The notes: a model not told the origin generated them from the letters alone. A stretch of DNA of 64,000 nucleotides from Hygrocybe punicea (GCA_963556145.1 OY744462.1:3472001-3536000); one strand, 5' to 3'. Positions 24,517 through 35,854 are shown, numbered from the stretch's first letter. Numbers and translations: made by a program.

Positions 24517-25019
24517 TTACGAGTTCTTTTAATTTATTAAAAGACTCGTTCTTTATCAGACCTGGTTCAGTGAAGGTTCGTAATTAATTAATTAATTCAT
24601 TAATTAATTCATTAATTAATTCATTAATTAATTCATTAATTAATTCAATAATTAATTCAATAATTAATTCAATAATTAATTCATTAATTAATTCATTAAT
24701 GTTTTTGCATCGCCTATAGAGAAATTTTTTTTGGGCAAGAGATATGATTCTACTTCTTATGCTGGAATGTAACATAAAATCTGGGCCATGTTTGGAGTGG
24801 CTTACATAAGCATCCAAATATGGGATGTCTCACACAAGACAAATTACCTCCCAATTATATTCAAAATATTCATACTGCCTTCAGTTCTCATCAGAATTAG
24901 CTGAAAATTGAACTGCTGACTAATATAAACATTTCGGGCAAGGTGTAACAGTCACATGTGACTAGTCTAACCATATATAGTAATTTTTGATATTATACAC
25001 CAAATTTTTTGTTGATCGC
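24517..25019 (+). mobile_element. Rolling-circle repeat copy 3, left part (rest at 34773-34816)
   Basis: Starts TTACGAGTTC like the other copies. The AATT tract is expanded to a mixed AATTAATTC array at about 24582-24698. Gypsy B interrupts it at GATCGC/TCGCAATGG; the 44 nt after Gypsy B (34773-34816) continue the repeat exactly as in uninterrupted copy 2. The copy then stops abruptly where copy 4 begins, so it is a partial unit in tandem with copy 4. Confidence 0.7.
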
Positions 25020-25794
25020 TGTAGAGGCGAGGTCGGGGTGGCTGCGGAATAATAATCCTAAGCCTGTGGGGGTCAGCGTGAAAGTGACTAGGCATAGTCT
25101 AGCGAGCTTCAGTAAAATGCTAGGATGTAAATGATAAGAAGCCGCCAAGTAAACTACTGAAATTTATCGAGGCCGGTCGAAGCCGATGGTGTCGGGTACG
25201 GCGGGTCGGGTGTCGGGTGACGAGAAACGTAGAGATTAAGACGGTAGAAGGACGGGGAGAGCGTCGAGGAAACCGACGAGTAGTGTGTGCGATGGATTTT
25301 CCTGAGAGACTAATTCTCAGAGAGAGGAAACGGGGGAACTGGTTTCTTATTTTGAGACGGCGCTTGGGCACCATTTTTATACTACAAATTTCTGTACCTA
25401 GATTCGGACGAGAGTCCTCGGCCGATGAGAGGAAACAAAGGAGAATAAAAATGGGGAAGTAGGAAGAGCGTTGCGAGGCGACGATGACAGGGAAAATGGG
25501 TGGAAGATATAAAAACCGTAAAGGTTGCAATATACTTTACTATATCCCCATAAGGGAGACGCTAGGCGTGAATAAGGCAAGTCCGATGTCGGGATCCCAG
25601 TCCGATGAGATCTATCTTTGATATTTGAAGTTCCGTGAGTTTAGGAGATAGACCGACCAGGTACATGAGCGGCCGTGCTAGTCGGTATGCATCGGGTTGC
25701 GTCGGGTTCGAGCGTAGATTGCTAGAGACGTCGGGTTCGAGCGGATTCGCTAGATATTGATGTTATGGCCTCAGAGGGTCAAGGACCCTCTACA
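25020..25794 (-). repeat. Gypsy B 3' LTR (775 bp)
   Basis: Matches 33979-34772 except for substitutions and two short repeat-number differences (GACGAAGCC and a GTCGGGTTGC unit). Terminal inverted repeat TGTAGAGG/CCTCTACA. Confidence 0.9.
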
Positions 25795-25964
25795 TCTCCT
25801 TGGGTCTTCTAATAGAGACCATCCATGGTCGAGAATATGGGGTCTCCAAATGCGGGACGCGAATGTGGCCAATCACGTGAGCGGGCAAACAACGGCAAAG
25901 TAAAAAAAATAAAAAAAATCTCGTTGTTGATCCGACCTTTCCCCTACACCATCACACGTCCACA

Positions 25965-27361
25965 ATGTCCCAAGTCTACGACAATTTCCTCGCCTTCGTC
26001 AAAAGTATCGAACCCGATGTCCGGGCGGACTACGAAGAGGCCGTCAACGCGGTCACCGTGTTTCACAGTGACGATCTCATAACGATGGTGGACGGCAACG
26101 AGGGGATGGCCCAACAATGGTTAAGCGGCCGCAAGAAAGCGCTGGTGAGTTTCCCGATTGATTACACATGTCCTAAGATAGCTCATGTCGTCCCGCCAGC
26201 GTGCTTATAATGGAATTGTCGCGGAACTCCGAGCTGGTGGTACGAGGCCAGTAACGCCACCGTTATGGGCCGACCGCCAATCGTACGCCAACGATGTTGA
26301 AGAGTGGCTGAAAGAAGCGGCGGACCGAGAGAGGCAGGAAAAGGAAGAAGCCAGACGGCGGGCGGATGAGGAAGCGGCTACCCGGGAAGAGGAGGCCAGA
26401 TGGTTGGCAGAGGCAAAGGCACAAGCGGAGGTGGAGAAAAGGCGAAAGGTGGCAGAGGAAAGGCGGGAGCGGCTTAGAATAGAACAACACGAGCAGCACT
26501 GGAATCAAGAAGCGGACCGGGTTGAAAGGGATGGAGCCGCGTATCGGCGGCGGCTCAGCGAAGAACGGCGAGCTGAAGCAAACGCATCGGTCGCGGGTGA
26601 ACCAAGGACTGAGTCGATTCCGGAAGGCGAAGCCGCAGTTGAGCCAGAGGAAGGCCCCGTCAACCCAGCACCAGAGACACCGGCCGATGTAGAAGACGTA
26701 GATATGCCGGGTGTAGAGACCGGAGACCTGGCTGGTACGACGGTGAGTTCCTGTGTCGGTTCATTTGTCCTTTAGCCACTGATCCTGGTAACAGTTCACC
26801 GGGCTGTTTCCCCTACAAGCCTGCACCAACTGTGCCAAGGCTCAAGAGGCGTGTCGAGGCGTCACGGGCTATGTGTGCGAACAATGCCGGAGGCTGAAGA
26901 AAAGATGTACTAACGCTACACACCGGACGGGCAGGGGTCGGCGTAAGGTGGATACCGGAAAGGGCAAGGAGGTCGCGGTCGGCACGAGGAAGCCGTTGTC
27001 GTTCACGACAAAGCCCATCCGCAGTAGGCCTGCCCGGGCCTCAACGAGCAAACCGCGGGTCGAGGACGTGGAGTCGGTCGAGGACAATGACGAAGACGAG
27101 GAGGAGTCGGAGGAAGAGCGGCCGACGAAACGGCTTAGGGCAGCCTCGGCAGCGAACCTGTTCGTTTTGACGATGGAGAATTACGAGCAAGTGTCGGCGC
27201 GGCTAGCGGTCCTTACAGAGGAGCTGGGAGCCCTGGGCACCAACGTCAACTGTCACCTCGTCCACTTCGGTCAAGAGTTCCAGCGGCTTCGCGTCGATCT
27301 CGAACGGTCGACCTCAAGGTTGGCGATGTTGAAGCGGGATTACGAGACCGGCCGCCTGTAA
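25965..27361 (+). CDS. Antisense Gypsy B gene: coiled-coil protein with Zn2Cys6-type cluster (429 aa, 3 exons)
   Basis: Exons 25965-26144, 26200-26742 and 26795-27361 join in phase 0 with GTGAGT donors and CAG acceptors. Exon 2 encodes a long Glu/Arg/Lys-rich predicted coiled coil (about residues 90-190). Exon 3 opens with six cysteines at about 251, 254, 261, 269, 272 and 279, spacing C-x2-C-x6-C-x7-C-x2-C-x6-C, then a basic stretch, an acidic DNDEDEEESEEE stretch, and a C-terminal Leu-rich helix. The spacing fits fungal zinc binuclear clusters (DNA-binding transcription factors); actual DNA binding is inference. It is convergent with pol, whose stop lies 206 bp away. Splicing and frame are intact although pol carries nonsense codons. 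Same layout as 36737-37591 in Gypsy A. Confidence 0.75.
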
Positions 27362-27567
27362 AATATAAAAAAAATAACGAGCCCGTTGTATATAAAAAAA
27401 AAATATATCGTGTACATAAAAGACGTGTCAGCTTGTTCACCCGGCTAAGGAAAGCCGATCGGCTCCCGAAGACATAGGACTATTCGCATCATTCGTCATA
27501 TCGTTAGAAAACTAAGAGGAACTAAATAAAATGGGGGTATAACGTGGACAGAATATAAATGCAATGC

Positions 27568-30500
27568 TTAATCGTCGTCGGGTGAGGAGTCTATAGAGGG
27601 CGGGTACGTCGGATCATCAAGATCATTTGAATCGGTATCGTCGGCATCGGGGTATTGTAAGAAGTCGTCCAACAGTATCGATATTTTTGAGCGGGCGTGG
27701 TAGGGTACGACTCGGAAAGCGGCAAATCGAGATTTAGAAACCGCACCGTCGAGTTCGGCGAGTATGTAGGATCCGCCTTCTGTTTTTCTGACGACAACCA
27801 TGGGTCCAAAGTACTGCGGTTTTGCTTTATGATCGAGAGACATTTCGATACGTGAATTTCGGACGAGAACGAGGTTACCGGGTTCGAAGTCGAAAACTTT
27901 GATCGTGTTGGCGTATTTCTGCTCAAATTGCCGGGTGGATGCGAGCCAAGATTTGGTAAGCTTTTCTTTGACCCGATCAAGGTTGGCTTCTCGTTTACGA
28001 AGTTGTCGGGCACGGATGACTATGAGGTCGGTCGTAGACATCGTATCTTGCGTCGGAACCATGTACGTAGCTTCGGCAAAATCGAATGGAAAAAGTGGTT
28101 CTACTCCGTGTGCGATGTAGTAGGACGAGTATCCGAGGCTTTTGTGTGTCGTGACCCGTTCGGCCCAAAATACGGAGTGGGTTACGGTGTGCCATTTCTT
28201 TTCATCTCCGTCACAACTTTTCATAATGGCCTCCCGGACATCTAGGTGGCGACGCTCAACGGGTCCGTTCGCTTGTGAGTTATAGGGTGAAATGCGGATG
28301 TGATGGATACCGTAGCGGGAGGCGAGATAGTCGAGCACTTCTACGAATGGCTTGCCATTGTCGGTAATGATTTCTTCGAGAGCGCCCCAATGGCATAAGA
28401 TGTCTTCGAACAGGAATGTGCCGATGGTCGAGCCGGTCTCGCAGCGTAACATGCGGAACTCAGGGTAAGCAGACAGGGAGCAACGGGCTTGGACGATGTA
28501 TCGATAGCCGCCGGATCGTGGCATAAACATTGTGTCGACATACGCTTTGCGAAATAGCGAGGCCGGTGTAGCGACGGTGGGCGGAATGTGATGATAACGC
28601 ATTTGCCGTACTTGGCACTGATGGCAAGACTGGACGTACCACTTAATGTCGTAGTCAAGGTGCGGCCACCAGAAATGGTCGAGTAGCCAGGCGCGGACGG
28701 AGAATATGCCTTTATGGCCGAGAGAGTCGTGAGCGTCTTTGAGTAATTGAAGCTGGCGGTCGGGCGGTATGACGAGTTTGTGTTTTCCGTGACGGTCTTT
28801 ACGCCAAAGCTTGTTATCGGTGACGAAGAATTCAAGGGCGTATCGTAAGAACAGACGGTATTCTTCGTCCGTGAAGTTCGCGGGTCGGGTTAGATCTCGT
28901 AACCAAGTCTCGACGAGGGCAAGACGAACGTCGGCCACGCGGGCTTTATCGGATCGCGGTATGTCAGAAACGGCTTCCTGATTTGTGTAGACGAGGACGG
29001 CCGGTAATTCTTGGAGTCGGTCGGCTGTGGCACGGCAGCGGCCGCATACGGCAATCGGCTTAGACGGTATGGGGACGGGTCGGTAGTTGACGACTTCCAT
29101 AAAGAAACCGTAGGAGTGGTCGAGCCAATCGTCGGAGTCGTTGATCTCCTCGGGGTCTTCTGCAGCGCGGGGACGTCGGGAGAGTCCGTCGGGTGCACCG
29201 TGTGCGGAAGCGGGTACGTGAATGAGTCTAAAGTCAAATAAGAGCACGCCGGCTATCCATCAGTTGATCGTTGCATTGGGCTGAATGTCGGGGTTGTTGA
29301 GCATCCCTTTTATGTACTTCGCGTCGACTTCAATGGTGAGGTTGCGGACGCCGATAATGAAAATCCGGTAGGTGCGGAGGGCCCTGAAGAGACCGTAGAG
29401 TTCGAGTTTGGACTGGGAGTATCGGGCTTCGCGCTCGTTCCATGATATTGAACCGAATCGATTCGGGTATCGTTTTCTGTCGGCACGGATTTGCATAAGA
29501 ACGAAGCCGACTCCAAGAACGGATGAATCGACGGCGAGAATCACTTCCCATTCACGCGTGTAGTCAATAGCGCGCAGCGCTGGCGACGTAATGATGGCGT
29601 TTTTGAGGTAGTCGACGGCGGTCTCTTCTTCTTCACCAAATTCGAAGGGTATACCTTTGCGGGTAAGACGGACGAGGGGTCAGGAGTGGAGCGAGAAGTC
29701 CTTGATAAAAATACGCAAGACGCCGCAGATACCGAGAAAGGCGCAAACTTCGGTGAGGTTGGTCGGCAGTGGCCAATCGCGAATCTTCTGTACTTTGGAG
29801 TTGTCGGCTACTCTTCCTTCGTATGTGCATTGGTGGCCAACAACAATGACTGAGGGTCGACACAACTCGAGTTTCTTGCCGTTAAAGGTACCGCCGACAT
29901 AGCAGAAACGCTGGATGATGTGGTTGACACCCTGGAAGTGCTCCCAAATGAAACGTCGGATTGCCGGGTTCTCGGGTATAGTCTCGTAGGTACCGTCGGG
30001 TTGCTCGTAGCGGGTTGGAGGCCCTTTGACGGGAATATCGTCCATATACGGAACGGCAAGATGAGGGATTTCGTCACGGAGGATGTACGTAGAGTCACCG
30101 TGTAGGATCTGCGGGGAATTTGTGTATCCCATAGCAATCCGCGTAAGTCGAAGCGTTCCGAGTGGAGACTGAAACATCATATAGTCCCGAGACGAGGGGT
30201 GGACGAGGCGTTGGTCGAAAGAGACGAAGAGGTTGAAGGAAGCGTAGCAAGAGTGGCTGCCAAAGGCCTCGGCCAAGTGCTTGGTCATGGGCAGTACGGC
30301 GGGATCGCGGATAGTGACGGCGTTAAGCGGCTGTAGATCGTGGACGATTCGAAGAGACTTCCCATCCTTTTTCAAAACACAGAACCAGCGGGAGCGGTAT
30401 GACGAATTCGAGGGTTCATAGGTACCGGCGTTAATTTTGTCTTTGATGATGCCGATGACTTCATTAAGGATGCCGGGTGGGATTGGGATATTGTGATGGA

Positions 30501-31254
30501 CCCACGGGTCGTGCGGTACGGTGGGAATGTGGATCGGCAGGAAGTAGTCCGTATTGAACTGGCCTTTCTCAGATTCGTTCCAGGCGAAGGCGGCTTCTTG
30601 CGTTTTGATGATATGGTGGCCGAGTTTTTCTTCCTCAGGCCAAAGGAATCCATCCGGGTTCATCGGCATTGCGTCGTGTCGTTCCTGGGTATAGCGGGTG
30701 CTGGGTGTAAAGTCGGGCGGGTGAGTCGGGAGCGTGGGTAAATCGGCTAGCGGGTCGCCGGTGATCTCGCGTATGATACGGTATTCGTCGGGGAGAGTGG
30801 TAGAAATTGGGCGGATACGATTGGCTACCTTCTTATACTTTTTCTTGGTAACGACTCCTTTTAGGTCCCTGGTAGGGGGGGTGGTATACGAGATATAAGT
30901 AGCGTGTTTAGTAGAGGCTTTGTTACAAATATTCGAAGAAGAAATATGTGATGCGGGAGCGGAGACGGAACAAGACGAAGGAAGGGTATCGGTAGTACGT
31001 AGCTGATTTTGTACATTGGTCAACAATGAAATGTACTGGGCGGCAGTCTGAGGCTGAGACGAAGAGAAATCTAAATCGATAGAAAAACATAAGTCCTCTT
31101 CTAGGGGAAACAGAAAAAGGGAAGCATAGTTCGTGGTATAGGTGTGGTCGCTTTCGAGTGGCGGCTTCTCATCTCCCGGTGCGTCCTTCCCGAGAGGTAT
31201 CTCCGGGTCCTCGACTTCTAAAAATCCGGCTTTCCGGTGTCGGACCGCTCTCAT
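27568..31254 (-). pseudogene. Gypsy B reverse transcriptase-RNase H-integrase, two nonsense codons
   Basis: One frame, starting at ATG 31254, which overlaps the protease stop as ATGA. RT has WFCVLKKDGKSLRIVHDLQP, then PYMDDIPVKGP with the YMDD active site (about 30030-30065). RNase H-like part has ILAVDSSVLGVGFVL (about 29500-29544). Integrase has a zinc H2C2 region (HDSLGHKG... CHQC) and the core with VDTMF, TDNGKPF and a later Glu in NGPVERR. In-frame TGA at 29680-29682 (in SLHS-stop-PLVRLTRKG) and at 29260-29262 (in ATIN-stop-WIAGVLLFDF) both stand where Arg is expected, consistent with CGA to TGA. Inactive unless read through. Confidence 0.85.
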
Positions 31255-31970
31255 CGGTTCTTTTGGTTGTGCTCAATGGTGGGCAAGGTGATGACGGCGC
31301 CGGTGTTTGGATCCGTGATCGTGACTTGTTGTTCTCCGTTTTTATAATCCTTTGTAAGGGCCTCGGAAAGCGTGAAGAACGGGCGGCCGATGAGGATCTC
31401 GTAGGGGGCGTCGTCGACGACTTGGACTTGGAGGAAAAGATCGACGTCGCCAAAAGTGAATTTTAGGTTGGCGATCTGGCCGAGGGTGTCGTTGTCGCTT
31501 TTATTTGCCGACTGCATCCGCATCTTCATATTTTGGAGGCCGTAACCGAGTTTCTCCCAAATATCGCGCCGCATGCCAATGATCATGGAACCGTTGTCGA
31601 GGACGCACTCGAATACGAATTTGCCGTTGATGAGCGGGTAGACCGCACGGAGAGGGACTGAGTCACGGCCGACGACGAGCGGGACATTTTCCTGACAGTG
31701 TTGACAAGCGCGAGGGGGGATTTCGGGTGCGTGAAAATGGAAGACCTCGACGTTGTTACTCTCGGCGGTGACCTTTTTCGACGTAGTGAGGTCCTTCATG
31801 TGACGGCGGGCGTCGGACGACATGGCTAAAAAGTTCTCGCTGCGAAATGCAGACTTGAGAATCGAGTGCGCAGTCGATGACAGATTTGGCAATACCGGGA
31901 TCTTCGATGGGGGCTTGGTAGCGGTATTGGGGGTGCAATGCGGGAAGGTTCTGGGGAGTGTGCGGTACAA
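31251..31970 (-). CDS. Gypsy B aspartic protease ORF
   Basis: Contains the retropepsin-type segment FVFECVLDNGSMIIGMRRDI with catalytic Asp in D-N-G-S, and a flap/second motif YEILIGRPFF. It overlaps the gag ORF by 215 nt in the +1 frame and ends in TGA overlapping the RT start codon (ATGA). Expression relative to gag is not resolved: frameshifting or re-initiation would both fit. Confidence 0.75.
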   Translation of the reverse strand: MYRTLPRTFPHCTPNTATKPPSKIPVLPNLSSTAHSILKSAFRSENFLAMSSDARRHMKDLTTSKKVTAESNNVEVFHFHAPEIPPRACQHCQENVPLVVGRDSVPLRAVYPLINGKFVFECVLDNGSMIIGMRRDIWEKLGYGLQNMKMRMQSANKSDNDTLGQIANLKFTFGDVDLFLQVQVVDDAPYEILIGRPFFTLSEALTKDYKNGEQQVTITDPNTGAVITLPTIEHNQKNR

Positions 31971-33942
31971 GGGCGGTCGGCTCGGTTGGCCGCGTGTTCG
32001 AAGGGGGGACTATGGTGATCGGGTGCTCGTTGACAGGTCTGGTAGACGTTTTCTCGGCCGGTTTCGTGACGGGTACGGATGTAGAGGCGGTGGGCGGATT
32101 GGGATACGTCTCTCTAGACTTGCCTTTCGCTTTAGAGGGGATCTCTACGCCGTCAAATCTAACCCGTTTACGAAGCCGCTGCACTTCGGCTTCCAGAACC
32201 TTAATCTGTTCGTTGTCGTTGTCGATGTCGGACGTCGTGGACTGAAAGATGTCGGCGTACTCGGTGGTGACCTCTGGTTCGTAGGTGGGTACTTCGACGG
32301 CGGAGACGAAGTTAGCTTTGACATGAGGTGGCGGGTCGCGTTGGAACGGTTCTGTGGGGTTACGGGCAGGGGGAGCGCGGTTGCCGGGGTTCTGTGCGTG
32401 CCACGCGTCGAAGCGTTCCCTCATATTTTTGCCGATTATAGCCTTTGGAAGATACATTCCATTAGGCAACACAATGCGGCCGTGCTCGTTCTTGCGGCAT
32501 ATCCCGTCTCGAGTGTACTGCTCGCAAATAGGACAATCGCGTATACGATGGAACGGGTCGTCGCAAAAGAGGCAGTTGAAATTGGTGAAACCCTGTCCCG
32601 CGGTGGTCGGCTCGGCCCTATTTGCACACGGCTTTGGGGGGTTGTTGCGTTCGGTGAGGGCTTGCGTGAGGATGGCGAGTTGTTGCGAAACGAGACAAAA
32701 GCGGTTGGATACGTTAGGTTCGACCGGTTCCGCTTTAGGAATGACCGGGTCGTAGCGAGCAGGTGGCGGGTAGCGGGTGGCGGGTTCTATTGGAGTCGAG
32801 TACCGGATGGCGGCAGGTGACGTTGACGATAGACGAGAGACAGTGGACGGTTCGGCTGCGGTTCCGGCCAGCAGGAAGTGGGCGCAGTTGTGGAAGTCCT
32901 GGAAGTCGTAAGGGTCACTATGGAAATGGTTCAGTTTTTGGTACTGCAGACGGGTTTTGATGTCCTTTTTAAGCTCGACATGGAAGCCATTCTCGTACGT
33001 GATGTTGCGTTCTCGAGGAGAGATTCGACCCTTGTCTAAGAGGAATCCCGAGATCCGAATGAACTCGCGGTAATATTCGCCAAGTTCGGCGCGAGTACGG
33101 ATACCGTAAGCGGTTTGGGTGTGCGTAAGACGGTCGAGATCCACCATAGTGTACCGGTGATCGTCTTCCGTGCCCGGGTATAGCACGAGTACGCTCCTTT
33201 TGAATGCGGCATAATCGATGCCGGTCGCGCTAGGTAAACTTGCCCAAAGCTTGTAGTCGCTAAGCGACGCGTAGCACAGACTATGCTTGATGCGTCCTGC
33301 GTCGTCGAGAGCGGCATCGGCAGCAAGTATCTCAACTTCTTCGAAGAAGCGGTTTAAATTGAGCGGGTTCCCGTCAAAGGTTGGGGCCATGGAGTGACTG
33401 CAAGCGGGCATTTGTCGTGGAGTAACATGGGGAGCGGTAACGTGGGGAGCGGTCGAAGATCCAGAGGTCGAAGTCATTGTGGGTGGAAGGAGCTGAGATG
33501 TCGATGAAGCGGTTGTCGGGTGTACGATGAGCGGGTTGGGTAACGTGGACGATGATGGCGTGGATGAAGACGAAGACGGGGACGATGACGATGACGGAGT
33601 TTTCGATGTCGAGAGCGAAGACGTGGACGGGGGTTCTAACGAGGTCGAAGTCGGGGACGTAGGCGATGCGGGTGTCGAACTGAGATCAGATGAGTTGGGT
33701 GTAATGGTAATTATCGGTATATCGACCGATTCGAGACTGTCGGATGAAAGATTTAGGGGGGTGTTTGACCCTGAGACGAGTGGGAGATTGTTATGTCGAG
33801 TGAGGTGGTCGGGTACTAGCTGGAAGAAGTCGTTGTCGATTGTCGGGTCGAAGGCAGCTAAAGAGAGTTCTTGTTGAAGAGTTCTTCGAGGAAGATCTCG
33901 AAGACGATGGTCAGAGGGAGGGATACGGGAAGAGGAAGCTAT
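31756..33942 (-). CDS. Gypsy B Gag
   Basis: ATG-initiated frame from 33477 encodes a capsid-type region (PTFDGNPLNLNRFFEEVEIL..., then LNHFHSDPYDFQDF) and one CCHC zinc knuckle, C-LF-C-DDPF-H-RIRD-C (about 32545-32590). The frame is open upstream for a further 155 codons of Ser/Thr/Pro-rich sequence to 33942, where the codon is ATA in a perfect start context (ACCACCATAGCT), with a stop 15 nt further up. I infer that the ancestral start ATG was lost by a G-to-A (C-to-T on the plus strand) change; translation now could begin at 33477. Confidence 0.8.
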   Translation of the reverse strand: MASSSRIPPSDHRLRDLPRRTLQQELSLAAFDPTIDNDFFQLVPDHLTRHNNLPLVSGSNTPLNLSSDSLESVDIPIITITPNSSDLSSTPASPTSPTSTSLEPPSTSSLSTSKTPSSSSSPSSSSSTPSSSTLPNPLIVHPTTASSTSQLLPPTMTSTSGSSTAPHVTAPHVTPRQMPACSHSMAPTFDGNPLNLNRFFEEVEILAADAALDDAGRIKHSLCYASLSDYKLWASLPSATGIDYAAFKRSVLVLYPGTEDDHRYTMVDLDRLTHTQTAYGIRTRAELGEYYREFIRISGFLLDKGRISPRERNITYENGFHVELKKDIKTRLQYQKLNHFHSDPYDFQDFHNCAHFLLAGTAAEPSTVSRLSSTSPAAIRYSTPIEPATRYPPPARYDPVIPKAEPVEPNVSNRFCLVSQQLAILTQALTERNNPPKPCANRAEPTTAGQGFTNFNCLFCDDPFHRIRDCPICEQYTRDGICRKNEHGRIVLPNGMYLPKAIIGKNMRERFDAWHAQNPGNRAPPARNPTEPFQRDPPPHVKANFVSAVEVPTYEPEVTTEYADIFQSTTSDIDNDNEQIKVLEAEVQRLRKRVRFDGVEIPSKAKGKSRETYPNPPTASTSVPVTKPAEKTSTRPVNEHPITIVPPSNTRPTEPTALVPHTPQNLPALHPQYRYQAPIEDPGIAKSVIDCALDSQVCISQRELFSHVVRRPPSHEGPHYVEKGHRRE

Positions 33943-33978
33943 GGTGGTGCTAGACTATTCCTCGCGGTGGGCTCCAGA

Positions 33979-34772
33979 TGTAGAGGCGAGGTCGGGGTGG
34001 CTGCGGAATAATAATCCTAAGCCTGTGGGGGTCAGCGTGAAAGTGACTAGGAATAGTCTAGCGAGCTTCAGTAAAATGCTAGGATGTAAATGATAAGAAG
34101 CCGCCAAGTAAACTACTGAAATTTATCGAGGCTGGTCGAAGCCGACGAAGCCGACGGTGTCGGGTACGGTGGGTCGGGTGTCGGGTGACGAGAAACGTAG
34201 AGATTAAGACGGTAGAAGGACGGGGAGAGCGTCGAGGAAACCGACGAGTAGTGTGTGCGATGGATTTTCCTGAGAGACTAATTCTCAGAGAGAGGAAACG
34301 GGGGAACTGGTTTCTTATTTTGAGACGGCGCTTGGGCACCATTTTTATACTACAAATTTCTGTACCTAGATTCGGACGAGAGTCCTCGGCTGATGAGAGG
34401 AAACAAAGGAGAATAAAAATGGGGAAGTAGGAAGAGCGTTGCGAGGCGACGATGACAGGGAAAATGGGTGGAAGATATAAAAACCGTAAAAGATGCAATA
34501 TACTTTACTATATCCCCATAAGGGAGACGCTAGGCGTGAATAAGGCAAGTCCGATGTCGGGATCCCAGTCCGATGAGATCTATCTTTGATATTTGAAGTT
34601 CCGTGAGTTTAGGAGATAGACCGACCAGGTACGTGAGCGGCCGTGCTAGTCGGTATGCATCAGGTTGCGTCGGGTTGCGTCGGGTTCGAGCATAGATTGC
34701 TAGAGACGTCGGGTTCGAGCGGATTCGCTAGATATCGATGTTACGGCCTCAGAGGGTCAAGGACCCTCTACA
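33979..34772 (-). repeat. Gypsy B 5' LTR (794 bp)
   Basis: Pair of 25020-25794. Contains AGGAATAGTCTAGC (near 34050), which also occurs in the leader just inside the element (minus-strand sense, about 33948-33963), giving a 14-nt complementarity between LTR transcript and leader. The 3' LTR copy has one mismatch there. Confidence 0.85.
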
Positions 34773-34816
34773 TCGCAATGGTAGTAGTCACATGTGACCA
34801 GTCTAACCATATATGG

Positions 34817-35854
34817 TTACGAGTTCTTTTAATTTATTAAAAGACTCGTTCTTTATCAGACCTGGTTCAGTGAAGGTTCGTAATTAATTAATTAATTCAT
34901 TAATTAATTAATGTTTTTGCATCGCCTATAGAGAAATTTTTTTTGGGCAAGAGATATGATTCTACTTCTTATGCTGGAATGTAACATAAAATCGGGGCCA
35001 TGTTTGGAGTGGCTTACATAAGCATCCAAATATGGGATGTCTCACACAAGACAAATTACCTCCCAATTATATTCAAAATATTCATACTGCCTTCAGTTCT
35101 CATCAGAATTAGCTGAAAATTGAACTGCTGACTAATATCAACATTTCGGGCAAGGTGTGACAGTCACATGTGACCAGTCTAACCATATAAGGTACTTTTT
35201 GATATTATATACCAATTTTTTTGCTGATCGCAATGGTAACAGTCACATGTGACTAGTCTAACCATATAAGGCAATTTTATACCATATATCCTAAATTTTG
35301 AGGTGATCACAGGAGTCATAGTCACATATGACCACTGTTACTATATATGGAAATATCAGCATAGAATGATATTTTTACTTAAAACATATAATTCAATATG
35401 ATATTGCTGTATATATTATATGCTAATTATATATTTCAAGCAAAATCACTTATTGATGTTTGTAATAATCATACAAATAAAAATTCAATAACAGAAACAA
35501 GACTTTGTTCATGCCATATGCAACATTGGCCCACTCAAGCACAGCTGTCTTCATGTTATCATCTGTTGTGCAGCAAGGTTATGGAGAAGTAGGGTTGAGG
35601 AAATGTAAGTCAATTGTTATCATACTGTTTAAAGGCAGTTGTATTTGATAGTTGACGTGTTGCTTCCTTTTTTGGCTGCATAATGATGAAGCAAAGAAGA
35701 CATGACAGTGGGAGAGGAGGTCGAGATACGCTATGCAGTTGGATTTTTTCTACTTTTTATGTTGCTATGGTGAGAGGTTACTATGATGAAAGTGAGAAGG
35801 AGAAAAAAAGAACTCGTTCATGCCATGCGCAGCACTGGCCCACTAAACAAGTAT
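34817..35854 (+). mobile_element. Non-autonomous rolling-circle repeat, copy 4
   Basis: Starts TTACGAGTTCTTTTAAT and ends CACTAAACAAGTAT (1038 bp). Same inner palindromes and Helitron-derived block as copies 1 and 2. Abuts partial copy 3 on its left (head-to-tail) and truncates the chromodomain-protein gene on its right. Confidence 0.7.

Larger units (their letters stand above)
25020..34772 (-). mobile_element. Gypsy B: LTR retrotransposon with an antisense gene (9753 bp)
   Basis: Bounded by LTRs beginning TGTAGAGG and ending CCTCTACA. Target duplication is TCGC (ATCGC if the last A is counted as target) at 25016-25019 and 34773-34776. Order on the minus strand: 5' LTR (33979-34772), gag, protease, RT-RNase H-integrase (with two nonsense codons), and 3' LTR (25020-25794), with a spliced plus-strand gene at 25965-27361. 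After the 5' LTR the leader reads TC then TGGAGCCCACCGCG, a plausible tRNA-type primer site. The 3' LTR is preceded by the purine tract AAGGAGA. LTRs differ by about 19 nt of short-repeat copy number plus substitutions, so it is older than Gypsy A. It sits inside rolling-circle repeat copy 3. Confidence 0.9.

Noticed and set aside
24582..24817. INELINELI-type peptide repeat ORF
   Set aside because: Translation of the AATTAATTC microsatellite in rolling-circle repeat copy 3.
25120..25530. Repeated ORFs of 81-139 codons at 25120-25530 and 34079-34498
   Set aside because: Same LTR sequence read twice; no start context, no domain.
31822..32820. 332-codon plus-strand ORF over Gypsy B gag
   Set aside because: Antisense shadow of gag in GC-rich sequence; no motif, no splice signals. 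Unlike the two real antisense candidates it lies opposite a coding domain.
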